Below are positions 16,370-24,381 of a stretch of 64,000 nt of DNA, piece by piece. Within the stretch, counting starts at the first letter, position 1, and each line of letters opens with the position of its first letter. A model generated the notes under the pieces. It saw nothing but the letters and a program-made list of their open reading frames with translations, was not told the origin of the DNA and ran no database searches. A program made the position numbers and the translations under genes. The stretch is from Cerasicoccus frondis (GTDB lineage Bacteria > Verrucomicrobiota > Verrucomicrobiia > Opitutales > Cerasicoccaceae): contig JAVDPC010000009.1 in the NCBI GenBank assembly GCA_031296915.1, positions 62,001 through 126,000 of the forward strand, in the 5' to 3' direction.

Positions 16370-17959
16370 CTACCCGCGCTTGAGAAACCGCTTAAACAGC
16401 TTCGCAATCTCGGTGCTGTCTTCAAACTTGAGTGCGAAAAGCACGGCAAAGTAAGTCGCGGCGCCCACCGGGATCACCACGCCTGAGCTAATGAACGCGG
16501 CCTTCTTGGTAGTGCCCATCAGCAGCTCGATCCCCAGCGACAGTGAAAACGCCGCAACCGCCATAGCCAACGCGGCGATGGATATCTTGCCCAGCGCCTT
16601 CCAAATTCGAATGCCGCCCAACTCCGGGCGCTTGTGCAGGATGCCCCGGCCCAAACAGAGCGTAAACGCCAGGGCCGACAGAAAATTGCCCAACGCGAGC
16701 CCCTTGGCCTGCAGCGGAATCATCAGCGCCGCGCCAAAGCCAACGTTGACCACGAACGCGACCACCGCGTATTTGACAGGCGTTTTCGTGTCCTTAAAGG
16801 CGTGGAAACCGCGCGTCATGAAAGTGCTCACCGCAAACAGCGGCACCGACGCCGCCAGGATGATCAACAGCGGGCCGGTCAACTCCACGTCACCTGCGCT
16901 GAAGCGCCCCCACTGAAACAGCATTTGCAGGATGGGGCGATTGAGCACGATGAGCCCCACCGCCGCCGGCACGGTCAGCGCGAGGGTCATCCGCAACCCG
17001 TGGCCGTAGCTCTCGACGAGCCCCTCGCGGTCATTGGCGGCGACCATCAGGCTCATTTGCGGGAAGATAACCGTCGCGATGGACACCGCAAAAATGCCCA
17101 TTGGCAGCTCGATCAGCCGGTTGGCGTAATTCAGCGTGGTCGTCGCGGTTTCGTTCAGGCCAAAGGCGAGCAGCCGCGAGACCAGGATGTTGATCTGCAA
17201 AATCGCTGCGCCCCAGAGCCCGGGAATAAAGAGCCGCTTCAGCTCGTCCATGCCGTCGACGGGCCCCCGCTCAATGCGGGGACGCCAGCCCTCGCGCCAG
17301 AGCGCCCACATCGCGGTTCCCAGTTGCAGGACGCCGCCAGCGAGCACCCCCCACCCCAGCAGCCAGACGAGCTCTTCGGTGGGCAATTTGCGGACCATGC
17401 CACCGATGACCAACGCAGAGATGATGCCCACGTTGAGCAGCACGTTCGACAAGGCGGGCACGGCAAACCGGTTCCGCACATTGAGCACGGCGCCGAGAAT
17501 CGCCGTCAGGCAGATCATCGGCATGTAGGGCATCATCAGGATGCTCAGGCGTGAGCCGAGGGACCACTGTTCGGCGATCGGTTTTTCGGCAAAATCATTG
17601 GCCCCGTAAGCATAACGGACGCCCAGGTCCGTCAGGAAAAAAATGACACCGAAAGCAATCGTCACGCCGACGGTTAAAATCGCCAGCCGCAGCAGCACCT
17701 GATTCACGAACCGAAAGGCGCGCTCGTCATCCCCTTCCTTGGCGTGTTCGGACAGCACCGGCACAAAAGCCGAAGTCAACGCGCCCTCGCCAAACATGCG
17801 GCGAAAGAGGTTGGGCACCATGAAAGCGAAAATAAATGCATTGCTCGCCAAAGACACGCCGAGGAACGCCGCCGTCAGCGAATCCCGCAGCAGCCCAAGC
17901 ACCCGGGAGCCCAGCACACTGAGCGAGACCGTGATCATACTTTTTAGGCGCTGGGACAT
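16370..17959 (-). CDS. murJ: Lipid II flippase MurJ
   Basis: The 529-residue inner-membrane protein has about 14 hydrophobic segments and belongs to the MOP/MviN group. It moves lipid II to the periplasm for peptidoglycan synthesis. The N-terminal SVLGSRVLGLLRDSLTAAFL and NLFRRMFGEGALTSAFVPV carry the conserved Arg residues of the central cavity. PLFAVSTFMTRGFHAFKDTKTPVKYA matches the conserved C-terminal lobe. Length is normal. It is divergent from pta across about 100 bp and is followed by the repeat region. Confidence 0.95.
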   Translation of the reverse strand: MSQRLKSMITVSLSVLGSRVLGLLRDSLTAAFLGVSLASNAFIFAFMVPNLFRRMFGEGALTSAFVPVLSEHAKEGDDERAFRFVNQVLLRLAILTVGVTIAFGVIFFLTDLGVRYAYGANDFAEKPIAEQWSLGSRLSILMMPYMPMICLTAILGAVLNVRNRFAVPALSNVLLNVGIISALVIGGMVRKLPTEELVWLLGWGVLAGGVLQLGTAMWALWREGWRPRIERGPVDGMDELKRLFIPGLWGAAILQINILVSRLLAFGLNETATTTLNYANRLIELPMGIFAVSIATVIFPQMSLMVAANDREGLVESYGHGLRMTLALTVPAAVGLIVLNRPILQMLFQWGRFSAGDVELTGPLLIILAASVPLFAVSTFMTRGFHAFKDTKTPVKYAVVAFVVNVGFGAALMIPLQAKGLALGNFLSALAFTLCLGRGILHKRPELGGIRIWKALGKISIAALAMAVAAFSLSLGIELLMGTTKKAAFISSGVVIPVGAATYFAVLFALKFEDSTEIAKLFKRFLKRG

Positions 17960-18055
17960 GTTGGCTTTTAGTTTGCTTCCAAGGCGGAGTTGTCTTTTGT
18001 GGAACTCGACTACTCAATTTCACAAGTCATTCCCCGACAACCTGAAACTTTCACG

Positions 18056-19090
18056 ATGTCACTCATCAATCGCCTATCCATCCGCTTGCAAAATCACCCC
18101 AAGCGCCTTGTCTACGCAGAAGGCGCCGATCCGCGTATTATCCAGGCCGCCCGCCTATACGTGAACCGCGGTCTCGGCGTGCCCATCCTGCTGGGTGAGC
18201 GCGGCGTCATCAAGGACCGCGCCGAGCAGCTCGATATCAAGCTCGACGGCATCCGCATCATCGACCCGTCCGACAGCGACGAGATGGCGGAGTTCGTCAT
18301 CAAGTTTCAAGGCCTGCGCCGCTTCCGTGGCTTTAATGAACAGGAGGCGCGCGACTACCTACTCAACACCTCGTATTTCGCAACGATGATGCTGGCCACC
18401 GGCTCGGCGGACGCCCTGGTGTCCGGCGCCACGGCCTCGGCCTCCAGCGCCCTGCGCCCGTTGTTCCGCATCATCCCGATGCAAAAGGGCGTGGAAACGG
18501 CGTCGTCGATTTTGATTCTGGAAAAAGAAGATGACCGCCTGGGCATCGAAGGCGCGCTGTTCCTCTCGGACTGCGGCGTTATCCCGGACCCGAATCAGGA
18601 CCAGCTCGCGGACATGGCGATCACCACCGCGCTGTTGGCCAAGCACCTGACCAACGAGCCGCCCCGCGTGGCCATGCTCAGCTACGCCTCCAAAAAGGAA
18701 GGCACCAAGAACCCGTCGCTGCTCAAAATGAAGTCTGCGACCGCGCTGGCCCGTGACAAAGCCCGCACGCTCGGCATCGAGGTGGAGATCGACGGCGAAC
18801 TGCAGGTCGACGCGGCACTCGTCCCTGGCGTCGCCGAGCAAAAGGGCATTCGCAGCAGCGTGGCCGGCAGGTCCAACGTGCTCATTTTCCCGGACCTGAA
18901 TGCGGGCAACATCGCCGCCAAGCTGGCGCAAATCGTCGCCGACTGCCGCGCCTACGGCCAAATCATTACTGGCCTGTCCAAGCCCGCTGCGGAAATCTCC
19001 CGTGGCGCGAGCGCGCATGACATTTTCGGCGCATCCGTGATCGTCGCCGCCCAGGCCGTCGACCCGAAATACCTGTTCCCGATGGATTGA
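18056..19090 (+). CDS. pta: Phosphate acetyltransferase, catalytic domain
   Basis: The 344-residue protein converts acetyl-CoA and phosphate to acetyl phosphate and CoA. The PTA domain is complete: PKRLVYAEGADPRIIQAA near the start, SADALVSGATASASSALRP, IPDPNQDQLADMAI, AMLSYASKKEG and a C-terminal GLSKPAAEISRGASAHDI. The size fits short Pta lacking N-terminal regulatory domains. Those domains appear instead in the next gene, 19 bp downstream. The ATG at 18056 is preferred over one 22 codons earlier because it begins the conserved part. AckA is not in the window. Confidence 0.92.
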   Translation: MSLINRLSIRLQNHPKRLVYAEGADPRIIQAARLYVNRGLGVPILLGERGVIKDRAEQLDIKLDGIRIIDPSDSDEMAEFVIKFQGLRRFRGFNEQEARDYLLNTSYFATMMLATGSADALVSGATASASSALRPLFRIIPMQKGVETASSILILEKEDDRLGIEGALFLSDCGVIPDPNQDQLADMAITTALLAKHLTNEPPRVAMLSYASKKEGTKNPSLLKMKSATALARDKARTLGIEVEIDGELQVDAALVPGVAEQKGIRSSVAGRSNVLIFPDLNAGNIAAKLAQIVADCRAYGQIITGLSKPAAEISRGASAHDIFGASVIVAAQAVDPKYLFPMD

Positions 19091-19109
19091 TCTGATCAAT
19101 CGTGACCTT

Positions 19110-20321
19110 TTGAAAAACCAGTCGCGCCCGCATATGCCGCCCAGAAAGACCAAGAACACCATCACCGCCAAGCCGTTCGCTGGTGATGAAGACATCGCCA
19201 CGATGCTGACTGCCCCGCGCAACAGCACCACCAAGCGCATCTTCGTCGCCGCCACCCGACAAAATGATGGTAAAACCACGACCTGCCTGGGCCTCTATGG
19301 CGCCATGCGCACGCGCACGCCCGACGTCGGCTTCATCAAGCCCGTCGGCCAGCGTTTCGTGGAAAAAGACGGCCACAAAGTCGACGAAGACTCCGTGCTG
19401 CTCGACGCGATTTTCGACGTGCAAATCCCCATCGACGCCATGAGCCCCGTCGCCGTGGATGGCACGTTCACCCGCCGATTCCTCGACAATCCGGACGAGA
19501 ACCTGGCCATCCTGAAAGACCGCATTTGCCGCGCATTTGACCGCACGGCCTACGAAAAGGAAGTCTGTATCATCGAAGGCAGCGGCCATGCTGGCGTCGG
19601 CGCGGTGTTCGACCTCTCCAACGCCCAGGTCGCCAAGCTCCTCGGCGCGAAAGCCATCATCGTCGCCCAGGGCGGCATTGGTCGCCCCGTCGACGAAATC
19701 GCAATCAACAAGGCGCTCTTTGACAAGCACGGCGTGGAAGTCATCGGCGCGATTCTCAACAAGGTCCTGCCGGACAAAATTGACACCGTCCGCACCTACG
19801 CAGGCGAAGGCCTCCGCCGCCTCGGCGTACCGCTGCTCGGCGTGCTCCCCATGGCCAAGCAGCTCGCCGCGCCGAATCTTTCCCAGATCGTCGACGAAAT
19901 CAGCGGCCGCTGGATCAATGGCCGCGAGCAAGCCGCCAATGAGCGTATCTTGCGCGTCGTCATCGGCGCCATGACGGCGAAGGGCGTGATCGATTACCTC
20001 CAGCCCGGCGTGCTGATCATCACCCCCGGCGACCGCGACGACATCATTTTCTCCGCCATCGCCAGCGCCGGCATCTCCGGCAAAAAGGTGGTCAGCGGCA
20101 TTATTTTGACGCGCAACATCCTCCCCCACCCCAAGCTGATGGAGATGCTCGCGCAAACAAACATCCCCTGCGTCATCTGCAGTGAGGAAAGCTACACCGT
20201 CGCCAGCCGCATCAACGCGATGACGGTCAAGACCCAGCCGCAAGACACCGACAAGATCCCGATCATCCGGAACTTGATCCTGGACCACGTCGACATCGAC
20301 GCGATCTGGAACGCGTTTTGA
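19110..20321 (+). CDS. P-loop (BioD-like) plus DRTGG-domain protein, Pta N-terminal equivalent
   Basis: The 403-residue protein resembles the non-catalytic N-terminal half of long enterobacterial Pta. A BioD-like P-loop is near residues 43-59 (IFVAATRQNDGKTTTCL), with an acidic strand in CIIEGSGHAGVGAVFDLSN. A DRTGG domain follows at about 225-335 (ILRVVIGAMTAKGVIDYL, then LIITPGDRDDIIFSAIAS and GIILTRN). In long Pta these parts regulate the enzyme and bind nucleotides and metabolites. Here they form a separate gene right after the catalytic one, in reversed order. It may form a complex with Pta (inference). A Met at codon 9 is an alternative start. Confidence 0.85.
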   Translation: MKNQSRPHMPPRKTKNTITAKPFAGDEDIATMLTAPRNSTTKRIFVAATRQNDGKTTTCLGLYGAMRTRTPDVGFIKPVGQRFVEKDGHKVDEDSVLLDAIFDVQIPIDAMSPVAVDGTFTRRFLDNPDENLAILKDRICRAFDRTAYEKEVCIIEGSGHAGVGAVFDLSNAQVAKLLGAKAIIVAQGGIGRPVDEIAINKALFDKHGVEVIGAILNKVLPDKIDTVRTYAGEGLRRLGVPLLGVLPMAKQLAAPNLSQIVDEISGRWINGREQAANERILRVVIGAMTAKGVIDYLQPGVLIITPGDRDDIIFSAIASAGISGKKVVSGIILTRNILPHPKLMEMLAQTNIPCVICSEESYTVASRINAMTVKTQPQDTDKIPIIRNLILDHVDIDAIWNAF

Positions 20322-20332
20322 TTCTTTGAGGG

Positions 20333-20464
20333 AGAAGGAAGATGGGAGAAGTCAGAAGGGCCGAGAGTTGTTGACGGCCTGCTTCTTCCAATTCTGAGAA
20401 CATTGACTTTTCCTCTGATCCGCTACTCGATCAATTCACTTCTGCCTTCTCCCATCTCCCTTCT
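20333..20464. repeat. Inverted repeat, 26-bp purine/pyrimidine arms
   Basis: Arms 20333-20358 (AGAAGGAAGATGGGAGAAG...) and 20439-20464 (CTTCTGCCTTCTCCCATCT...) are reverse complements at 24 of 26 positions. They span the gap between the DRTGG gene and trpF and could act as a terminator-like hairpin or be an insertion remnant. Confidence 0.6.
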
Positions 20465-20477
20465 GCCTGTTCATGAA

Positions 20478-21116
20478 ATGAACTCACCCAAAATCAAAAT
20501 CTGTGGCCTGACGCGCTGGGAAGACGCTGAACTCGCGCTGGAGCTCGGGGCGGATTATCTCGGCCTGAATGTTTACCCGAAATCGCCGCGAAGCGTGACG
20601 CGTGAGCAGGCGTGGGACCTCTGCCAGCGCATCCCGGCGGGTAAGCGGGTGATGGTCGACGTCAATACCGGCGCCGACGAGCTCGAAGACTGGGCCGACT
20701 GCGGGTTCGACTATTTTCAGATTCACTGCGACATCGGAGTGAGCCTCGCCACCCTCGCGGCGTGGAGCGGCCTCGTCGGCAAGGATCGCCTGTGGCTTGC
20801 GCCAAAGATTCCGCCCGGCAATCCCTTCCCGCAAGACATGCTGGAGTTTGCCGACACCATCCTCGTCGACGCCTATCACAAGGACGTTTACGGCGGCAGC
20901 GGCCAAACCGCCAACTGGGAGCAGTTTGCCGATTGGGACGCCATGTACCCGCACAAGCGCTTCATCCTCGCTGGCGGGCTGAACCCGAGCAACATTGCCG
21001 AAGCGGCGCGCATTACGGGCGCCGAAACCGTCGACCTCGCCAGCGGCGTTGAGTCCTCGCCCGGCGTCAAAGACCACGCCAAGCTCCGGGCGCTTTTCGC
21101 CGCGCTGCGTGGCTAG
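20478..21116 (+). CDS. trpF: Phosphoribosylanthranilate isomerase
   Basis: TrpF performs the Amadori rearrangement in tryptophan synthesis. The 212-residue barrel begins KIKICGLTRWEDAELA with the catalytic Cys. YLGLNVYPKSPRSVT matches the usual substrate-loop region (GF.F...SPR.v), with Leu-Asn in place of the common Gly-Phe. The general acid Asp lies in VMVDVN, LVDAYH holds the second Asp, and GGLNPSNI with ETVDLASGVESSPGVKD forms the C-terminal phosphate site. The start at MNSPKIK was chosen; an earlier ATG would translate the inverted repeat. trpA lies 10 kb away, so trp genes are dispersed. Its TAG stop lies in a CTAG shared with the stop of the convergent gene. Confidence 0.93.
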   Translation: MNSPKIKICGLTRWEDAELALELGADYLGLNVYPKSPRSVTREQAWDLCQRIPAGKRVMVDVNTGADELEDWADCGFDYFQIHCDIGVSLATLAAWSGLVGKDRLWLAPKIPPGNPFPQDMLEFADTILVDAYHKDVYGGSGQTANWEQFADWDAMYPHKRFILAGGLNPSNIAEAARITGAETVDLASGVESSPGVKDHAKLRALFAALRG

Positions 21117-21970
21117 ACCGGTTCGAAGATTATTTTCGTGATGTCCGGCTCGCCCTTGGGCAAGTTTTCCGGCGCAAAAAGCGTGGCAGGCAACGCCATG
21201 TCCAACGCAGCGCCGGTTACGCGAAAACGCGTCTTATCGCCACTACGCTCATCGATGAGGTCGATCTCTTTGACGATGTATTGATCGTCAATTTCCTTGA
21301 AACCGCCGACATCCAGCGTGCGCAGGCGCTTACCTTGGGTGTCATACATTTTGGCGGTCAGGGGGGCGTTGAAACTCGCGTCGATAGCCAGCTCAACCGC
21401 AGCCAGATCCGGCATTCGCTCGGCGACATTGCCCGGAGCGTAAAACGTGAAAAAGTGCGCCGGACGGCCCCGCGCCAAGCGCTTGGAGTCCGTGTATTCG
21501 TAGACGTCCCAGTGCGCAAACGGCATCACGATGTCATACGGCGTATAATTCATGCCCGGGAAAAACGGCTCGCCCTGCTGCTCCTTGCCCATCTCAATGG
21601 CCTTGCCATCCTTGAGGGTCCAAACGCGTGGCTCGGCGCCCCCCTGCACAATGAACTCGCGGGTCTGGGTCTTGCGCTTGCCCTTGGGCCAAACGGAAAT
21701 CCGATTCAGCGGACCGGCTTGATTCCAAGTGCCCCACAAGATGCCCTGGTAGACGACGTCTTTCGCCCGCGAGGGCTGGTGCACCAGGTCAAAGAGGAAA
21801 ACGAAATCCCCACGCAACCGCTGGTTACGGAAGCTTTCAATGATCTCACGCCCCTCCACTTGGTCGATGGTTTCGACCTCCTTAGGGCCATGGGCGCGCT
21901 CGCCGGGCTTTTGACCAAAGGCCAAAGGCGCGCACAGCGCGAGCATCAGGGTATAAATAGCCAATCGCAT
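21113..21970 (-). CDS. LolA-like outer membrane lipoprotein-sorting family protein
   Basis: The 285-residue protein has a signal peptide (MRLAIYTLMLALCAPLAFG) and no lipobox Cys. The rest looks like the LolA/LolB-type half-barrel family annotated as outer membrane lipoprotein-sorting protein: an Arg/Trp-rich strand core (FLFDLVHQPSRAKDV, ISVWPKGKRKTQTREFI), a basic loop, then PFFPGMNYTPYDIVMPF and HFFTFYAP. True LolA chaperones are shorter, so a role in carrying lipid or lipoprotein across the periplasm is only an inference. The start at codon 12 of the longer frame gives a proper leader. It lies 35 bp downstream of secG and ends in a 4-bp convergent overlap with trpF. Confidence 0.7.
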   Translation of the reverse strand: MRLAIYTLMLALCAPLAFGQKPGERAHGPKEVETIDQVEGREIIESFRNQRLRGDFVFLFDLVHQPSRAKDVVYQGILWGTWNQAGPLNRISVWPKGKRKTQTREFIVQGGAEPRVWTLKDGKAIEMGKEQQGEPFFPGMNYTPYDIVMPFAHWDVYEYTDSKRLARGRPAHFFTFYAPGNVAERMPDLAAVELAIDASFNAPLTAKMYDTQGKRLRTLDVGGFKEIDDQYIVKEIDLIDERSGDKTRFRVTGAALDMALPATLFAPENLPKGEPDITKIIFEPV

Positions 21971-22005
21971 AAAATTCGGCTTATCGCCGGGCAATGCAGA
22001 CAAGG

Positions 22006-22569
22006 CTATTCCGCTTTTGTTTCGGAGGATTCAGCGGCGGGCGCTGCTTCCGTCTTCGCAGAATCTTCTGCAGCTGGAGCTTCAGGAGCTGCCGCTTCCG
22101 CATCTGCGGCGACTGTCTTGGCTTCCTCCGACGGCTTCACTTCAATGGCGTCTTCGGTGACAATCATCGTGCCAGCATCGCTGGAAACGGTGGTCGAGCC
22201 ATCTTCGCTGGTCACGGTCTGAATGTTTTGCGGCAAGGTCACCAGCGGAGTTTGCTCAGCTTGAGTCGACTCCGAACCGGGAGCAGCAAGCTCTGGCGGC
22301 AGGGTGTTAGTCGGGCCGCCTTCTTCAGCGGTCGACAACAGGCCGAGATACAGGCCGAAGCACAGGATGAAAAACGCTGCAGCGCCAAAGATCGTGCCTT
22401 TGGTCAGCACATTGCCAGCGCCAGCGCCCAAGGCAGACTCGGCCGCGCCGCCACCCATGGCGGAGCCCATGCCGGCGCTGCTCGCGCGCTGCATCAGGAT
22501 GATCAATACAAGATAGCCGCTGACGAGGATCAGCAACAGGGTCAAAAGGCCAAAAATAATTGCACTCAT
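22006..22569 (-). CDS. secG: Preprotein translocase subunit SecG with long acidic tail
   Basis: SecG assists SecYE in protein export. The 187-residue product has two hydrophobic helices (about 3-26 and 60-81) joined by LMQRASSAGMGSAMGGGAAE, the typical SecG loop. The tail of about 100 residues after the second helix is rich in Ala, Glu and Pro and looks disordered; E. coli SecG has 110 residues in all. The tail would lie in the periplasm if topology is usual. It is probably cotranscribed with the LolA-like gene downstream. Confidence 0.88.
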   Translation of the reverse strand: MSAIIFGLLTLLLILVSGYLVLIILMQRASSAGMGSAMGGGAAESALGAGAGNVLTKGTIFGAAAFFILCFGLYLGLLSTAEEGGPTNTLPPELAAPGSESTQAEQTPLVTLPQNIQTVTSEDGSTTVSSDAGTMIVTEDAIEVKPSEEAKTVAADAEAAAPEAPAAEDSAKTEAAPAAESSETKAE

Positions 22570-22634
22570 GTCGGAGTTATTCGGGAAAACCGCGCAACAT
22601 GAGCCTTCTGCCCCGCAGTTTCAAGGTTTTTTAT

Positions 22635-22735
22635 AGGTTTGCAGGTTCGGAAGTTTGAAGGTGCGAAAAGTTGATCGTACCAAATCTGGCATCAAGAAAC
22701 ATTCGAACCTACACACCCTTCGAACATTCGAACTC
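22635..22735. repeat. Imperfect inverted repeat of the TTCGAA family
   Basis: The left part (22635-22667) is built from AGGTTCGGAAGTTTGAAGGT. The right part (22699-22735) has complementary blocks around ATTCGAAC and CCTTCGAACATTCGAAC, with several gaps. A 25-bp piece at 22638-22662 matches 16001-16025 at 22 positions, so this is a dispersed repeat. It fills the gap between parB and secG. Confidence 0.5.
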
Positions 22736-22738
22736 TCC

Positions 22739-23686
22739 CTAGCCCCCCAGCCCTGTCCGCTCGAGGATGCGCTGAAGGTCTTCGTTGCCGTAGTATTCGA
22801 TGATCAGCTTGCCCTTTTTGGGGGTGTGCTTGAGGAAGACTTTCGTGTTGAGGCGGCTGGAAATTTGCTTCTCCAAATCGCGAACGACCGTTTCCGACGC
22901 CGCGTCTTGCGAGGCCGGGTCCTTGCGGAGATTGGACTCGGACTTGATGCGCTTGACCTGCTTTTCGATCTCGCGAACGCTCATGCCGCTCTCAATCGCG
23001 CGGCGGGCCAGCACGAGGCGCTGCGCTTGGTCTTCCACGCCGAGCAGCACCTTGGCGTGGCCGGTGCTGAGCATGCCCTTGGCCAAGTAACCCTGGATCT
23101 CGCGGTCGAGCGCCAACAGGCGCAGGGTGTTTGCAATCGAAGCGCGTGGGCGGCCAATGCGCTCTGAAACCGCTTCCTGAGTCAGGTCGAAATCCTTCAT
23201 CAGGCTGGCGTAGCCGAGCGCTTCTTCAATCGGGTTCAGGCCCTCGCGCTGCAAGTTCTCGATCAACGAAATGACGGCGGACGAGGCGTCGCTGGCGTCC
23301 ATGACGCGCGCGGCGATGGACTTCAAACCCAGCTTCTGGTGGGCGCGCCAACGGCGTTCCCCGGCGATGAGCTCGAACTTCTCCTTCTCCTTGGTCGTGC
23401 GAACGACGATGGGCTGGAGCAGGCCCTCGGAGCGAATGCTGTTGGCCAACTCGTCCACATGAGCCGGGTCGATCTCGCGCCGCGGTTGATACGGGTTGGG
23501 CACGATGGCGGCCACCGCGATTTCACGGTAGGGGCCAGCGGGCGGAGCCGGGGTCGGCTTGGCGGCCGGCTCGCTCTGGGGCGCGTCCACTTTCGCCGCG
23601 GTCTTTTTGACGGCGGATTTCTTCGCGCCGCCACCGGCGATGATGCCGCCGAGGCCGCGGCCAAGTCTGCTTTTAGGAGCTGCCAT
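22739..23686 (-). CDS. parB: Chromosome partitioning protein ParB
   Basis: ParB binds parS sites and, with ParA, segregates chromosome origins. The 315-residue protein starts with the common SRLGRGLGGIIAG. The CTP-binding N domain shows VPNPYQPRREID, ELANSIRSEGLLQPIVVR, IAGERRWRAHQKLG and VISLIENLQREGLNPIEEA. The helix-turn-helix is LTQEAVSERIGRPRASIANT. A C-terminal dimerisation part follows after residue 250. ParA is not in the window and no parS consensus (TGTTTCACGTGAAACA) was seen. Confidence 0.95.
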   Translation of the reverse strand: MAAPKSRLGRGLGGIIAGGGAKKSAVKKTAAKVDAPQSEPAAKPTPAPPAGPYREIAVAAIVPNPYQPRREIDPAHVDELANSIRSEGLLQPIVVRTTKEKEKFELIAGERRWRAHQKLGLKSIAARVMDASDASSAVISLIENLQREGLNPIEEALGYASLMKDFDLTQEAVSERIGRPRASIANTLRLLALDREIQGYLAKGMLSTGHAKVLLGVEDQAQRLVLARRAIESGMSVREIEKQVKRIKSESNLRKDPASQDAASETVVRDLEKQISSRLNTKVFLKHTPKKGKLIIEYYGNEDLQRILERTGLGG

Positions 23687-23745
23687 GAATCAGTTCAGCA
23701 CGAATGCTAATGGGGTTTCAAATTCTTTTCCGCGTTGCATGCAGA

Positions 23746-24327
23746 TTACTCCTTCACGGGGACGAAAATCGTCTCGCCGGCCTTCAGGCTGGTGGCGTTG
23801 GCAATGCGGTTGGCGTTCATGATGTCCTTGATCGACGAATTGTATTTCTTCGCGATGCCGGAAATGGTCTCGCCGGACTTCACCACGTGGGAATAGCCCG
23901 TGGTCGGGTAATCTTCGGAGAAATTAACCTGCGGCGTCACGGAAGGCGTGGCGTTGACCACGTCGGCCATGGCCTTGAACCCGGCGTCGGTCTGTTTGGC
24001 GAGAGACTCGATTTGCTTGGATACTTCGGCCAGAATCTCGCGCTTGGCGGCGGCCTCACGCTCGGGCAGCGCGCTGAGCTTGGTCTCGGTTTGCGCAACA
24101 AAGGTGTTGAGGCTGGCGGTCGTCGCCTGCTGCTGCTTGAGCAGCGCTTCGTAGTTTTTCAGCATCTGCATTTGCTGGCGCTGAAGCGACTCCACCTGCA
24201 CGCTCAGTTGGCCAACCTGCTCCTGTAATAACTGGACATCCTGCGACATCCGGGCAAACGCCGTGCTTTGCGCCGAGGCAAGCAACGGGCACCAGAGGGC
24301 TAAGCAAAGAAAAAGAAATCGATACAT
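23746..24327 (-). CDS. Secreted coiled-coil protein with C-terminal LysM domain
   Basis: The 193-residue protein has a signal peptide (MYRFLFLCLALWCPLLASA), a Gln/Leu-rich coiled coil from about 25 to 125 (LLQEQVGQLSVQVESLQRQQ) and one LysM domain at about 147-191 (HVVKSGETISGIAKKYNSS, then LKAGETIFVPVKE). LysM binds peptidoglycan, so it probably acts in the periplasm at the cell wall. It lies between fmt and parB, all in one direction with gaps of 54-59 bp. Function unknown. Confidence 0.85.
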   Translation of the reverse strand: MYRFLFLCLALWCPLLASAQSTAFARMSQDVQLLQEQVGQLSVQVESLQRQQMQMLKNYEALLKQQQATTASLNTFVAQTETKLSALPEREAAAKREILAEVSKQIESLAKQTDAGFKAMADVVNATPSVTPQVNFSEDYPTTGYSHVVKSGETISGIAKKYNSSIKDIMNANRIANATSLKAGETIFVPVKE

Positions 24328-24381
24328 GACAATGTCTTAGGAAACCCGAACCGCCAACTAAAGCAAAATCCGGCATCCGGG

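Noticed and set aside
18966..20288. 440-codon minus-strand ORF opposite the DRTGG gene
   Set aside because: It is composition-driven antisense; the plus frame has clear P-loop and DRTGG motifs.
20403..20477. Longer N-terminus for TrpF
   Set aside because: The 25 extra codons run through the inverted repeat and are not part of the barrel.
23880..23900. CACGTG stretch as a parS site near parB
   Set aside because: Flanks do not match the TGTTTCACGTGAAACA consensus and it lies in the LysM coding region.
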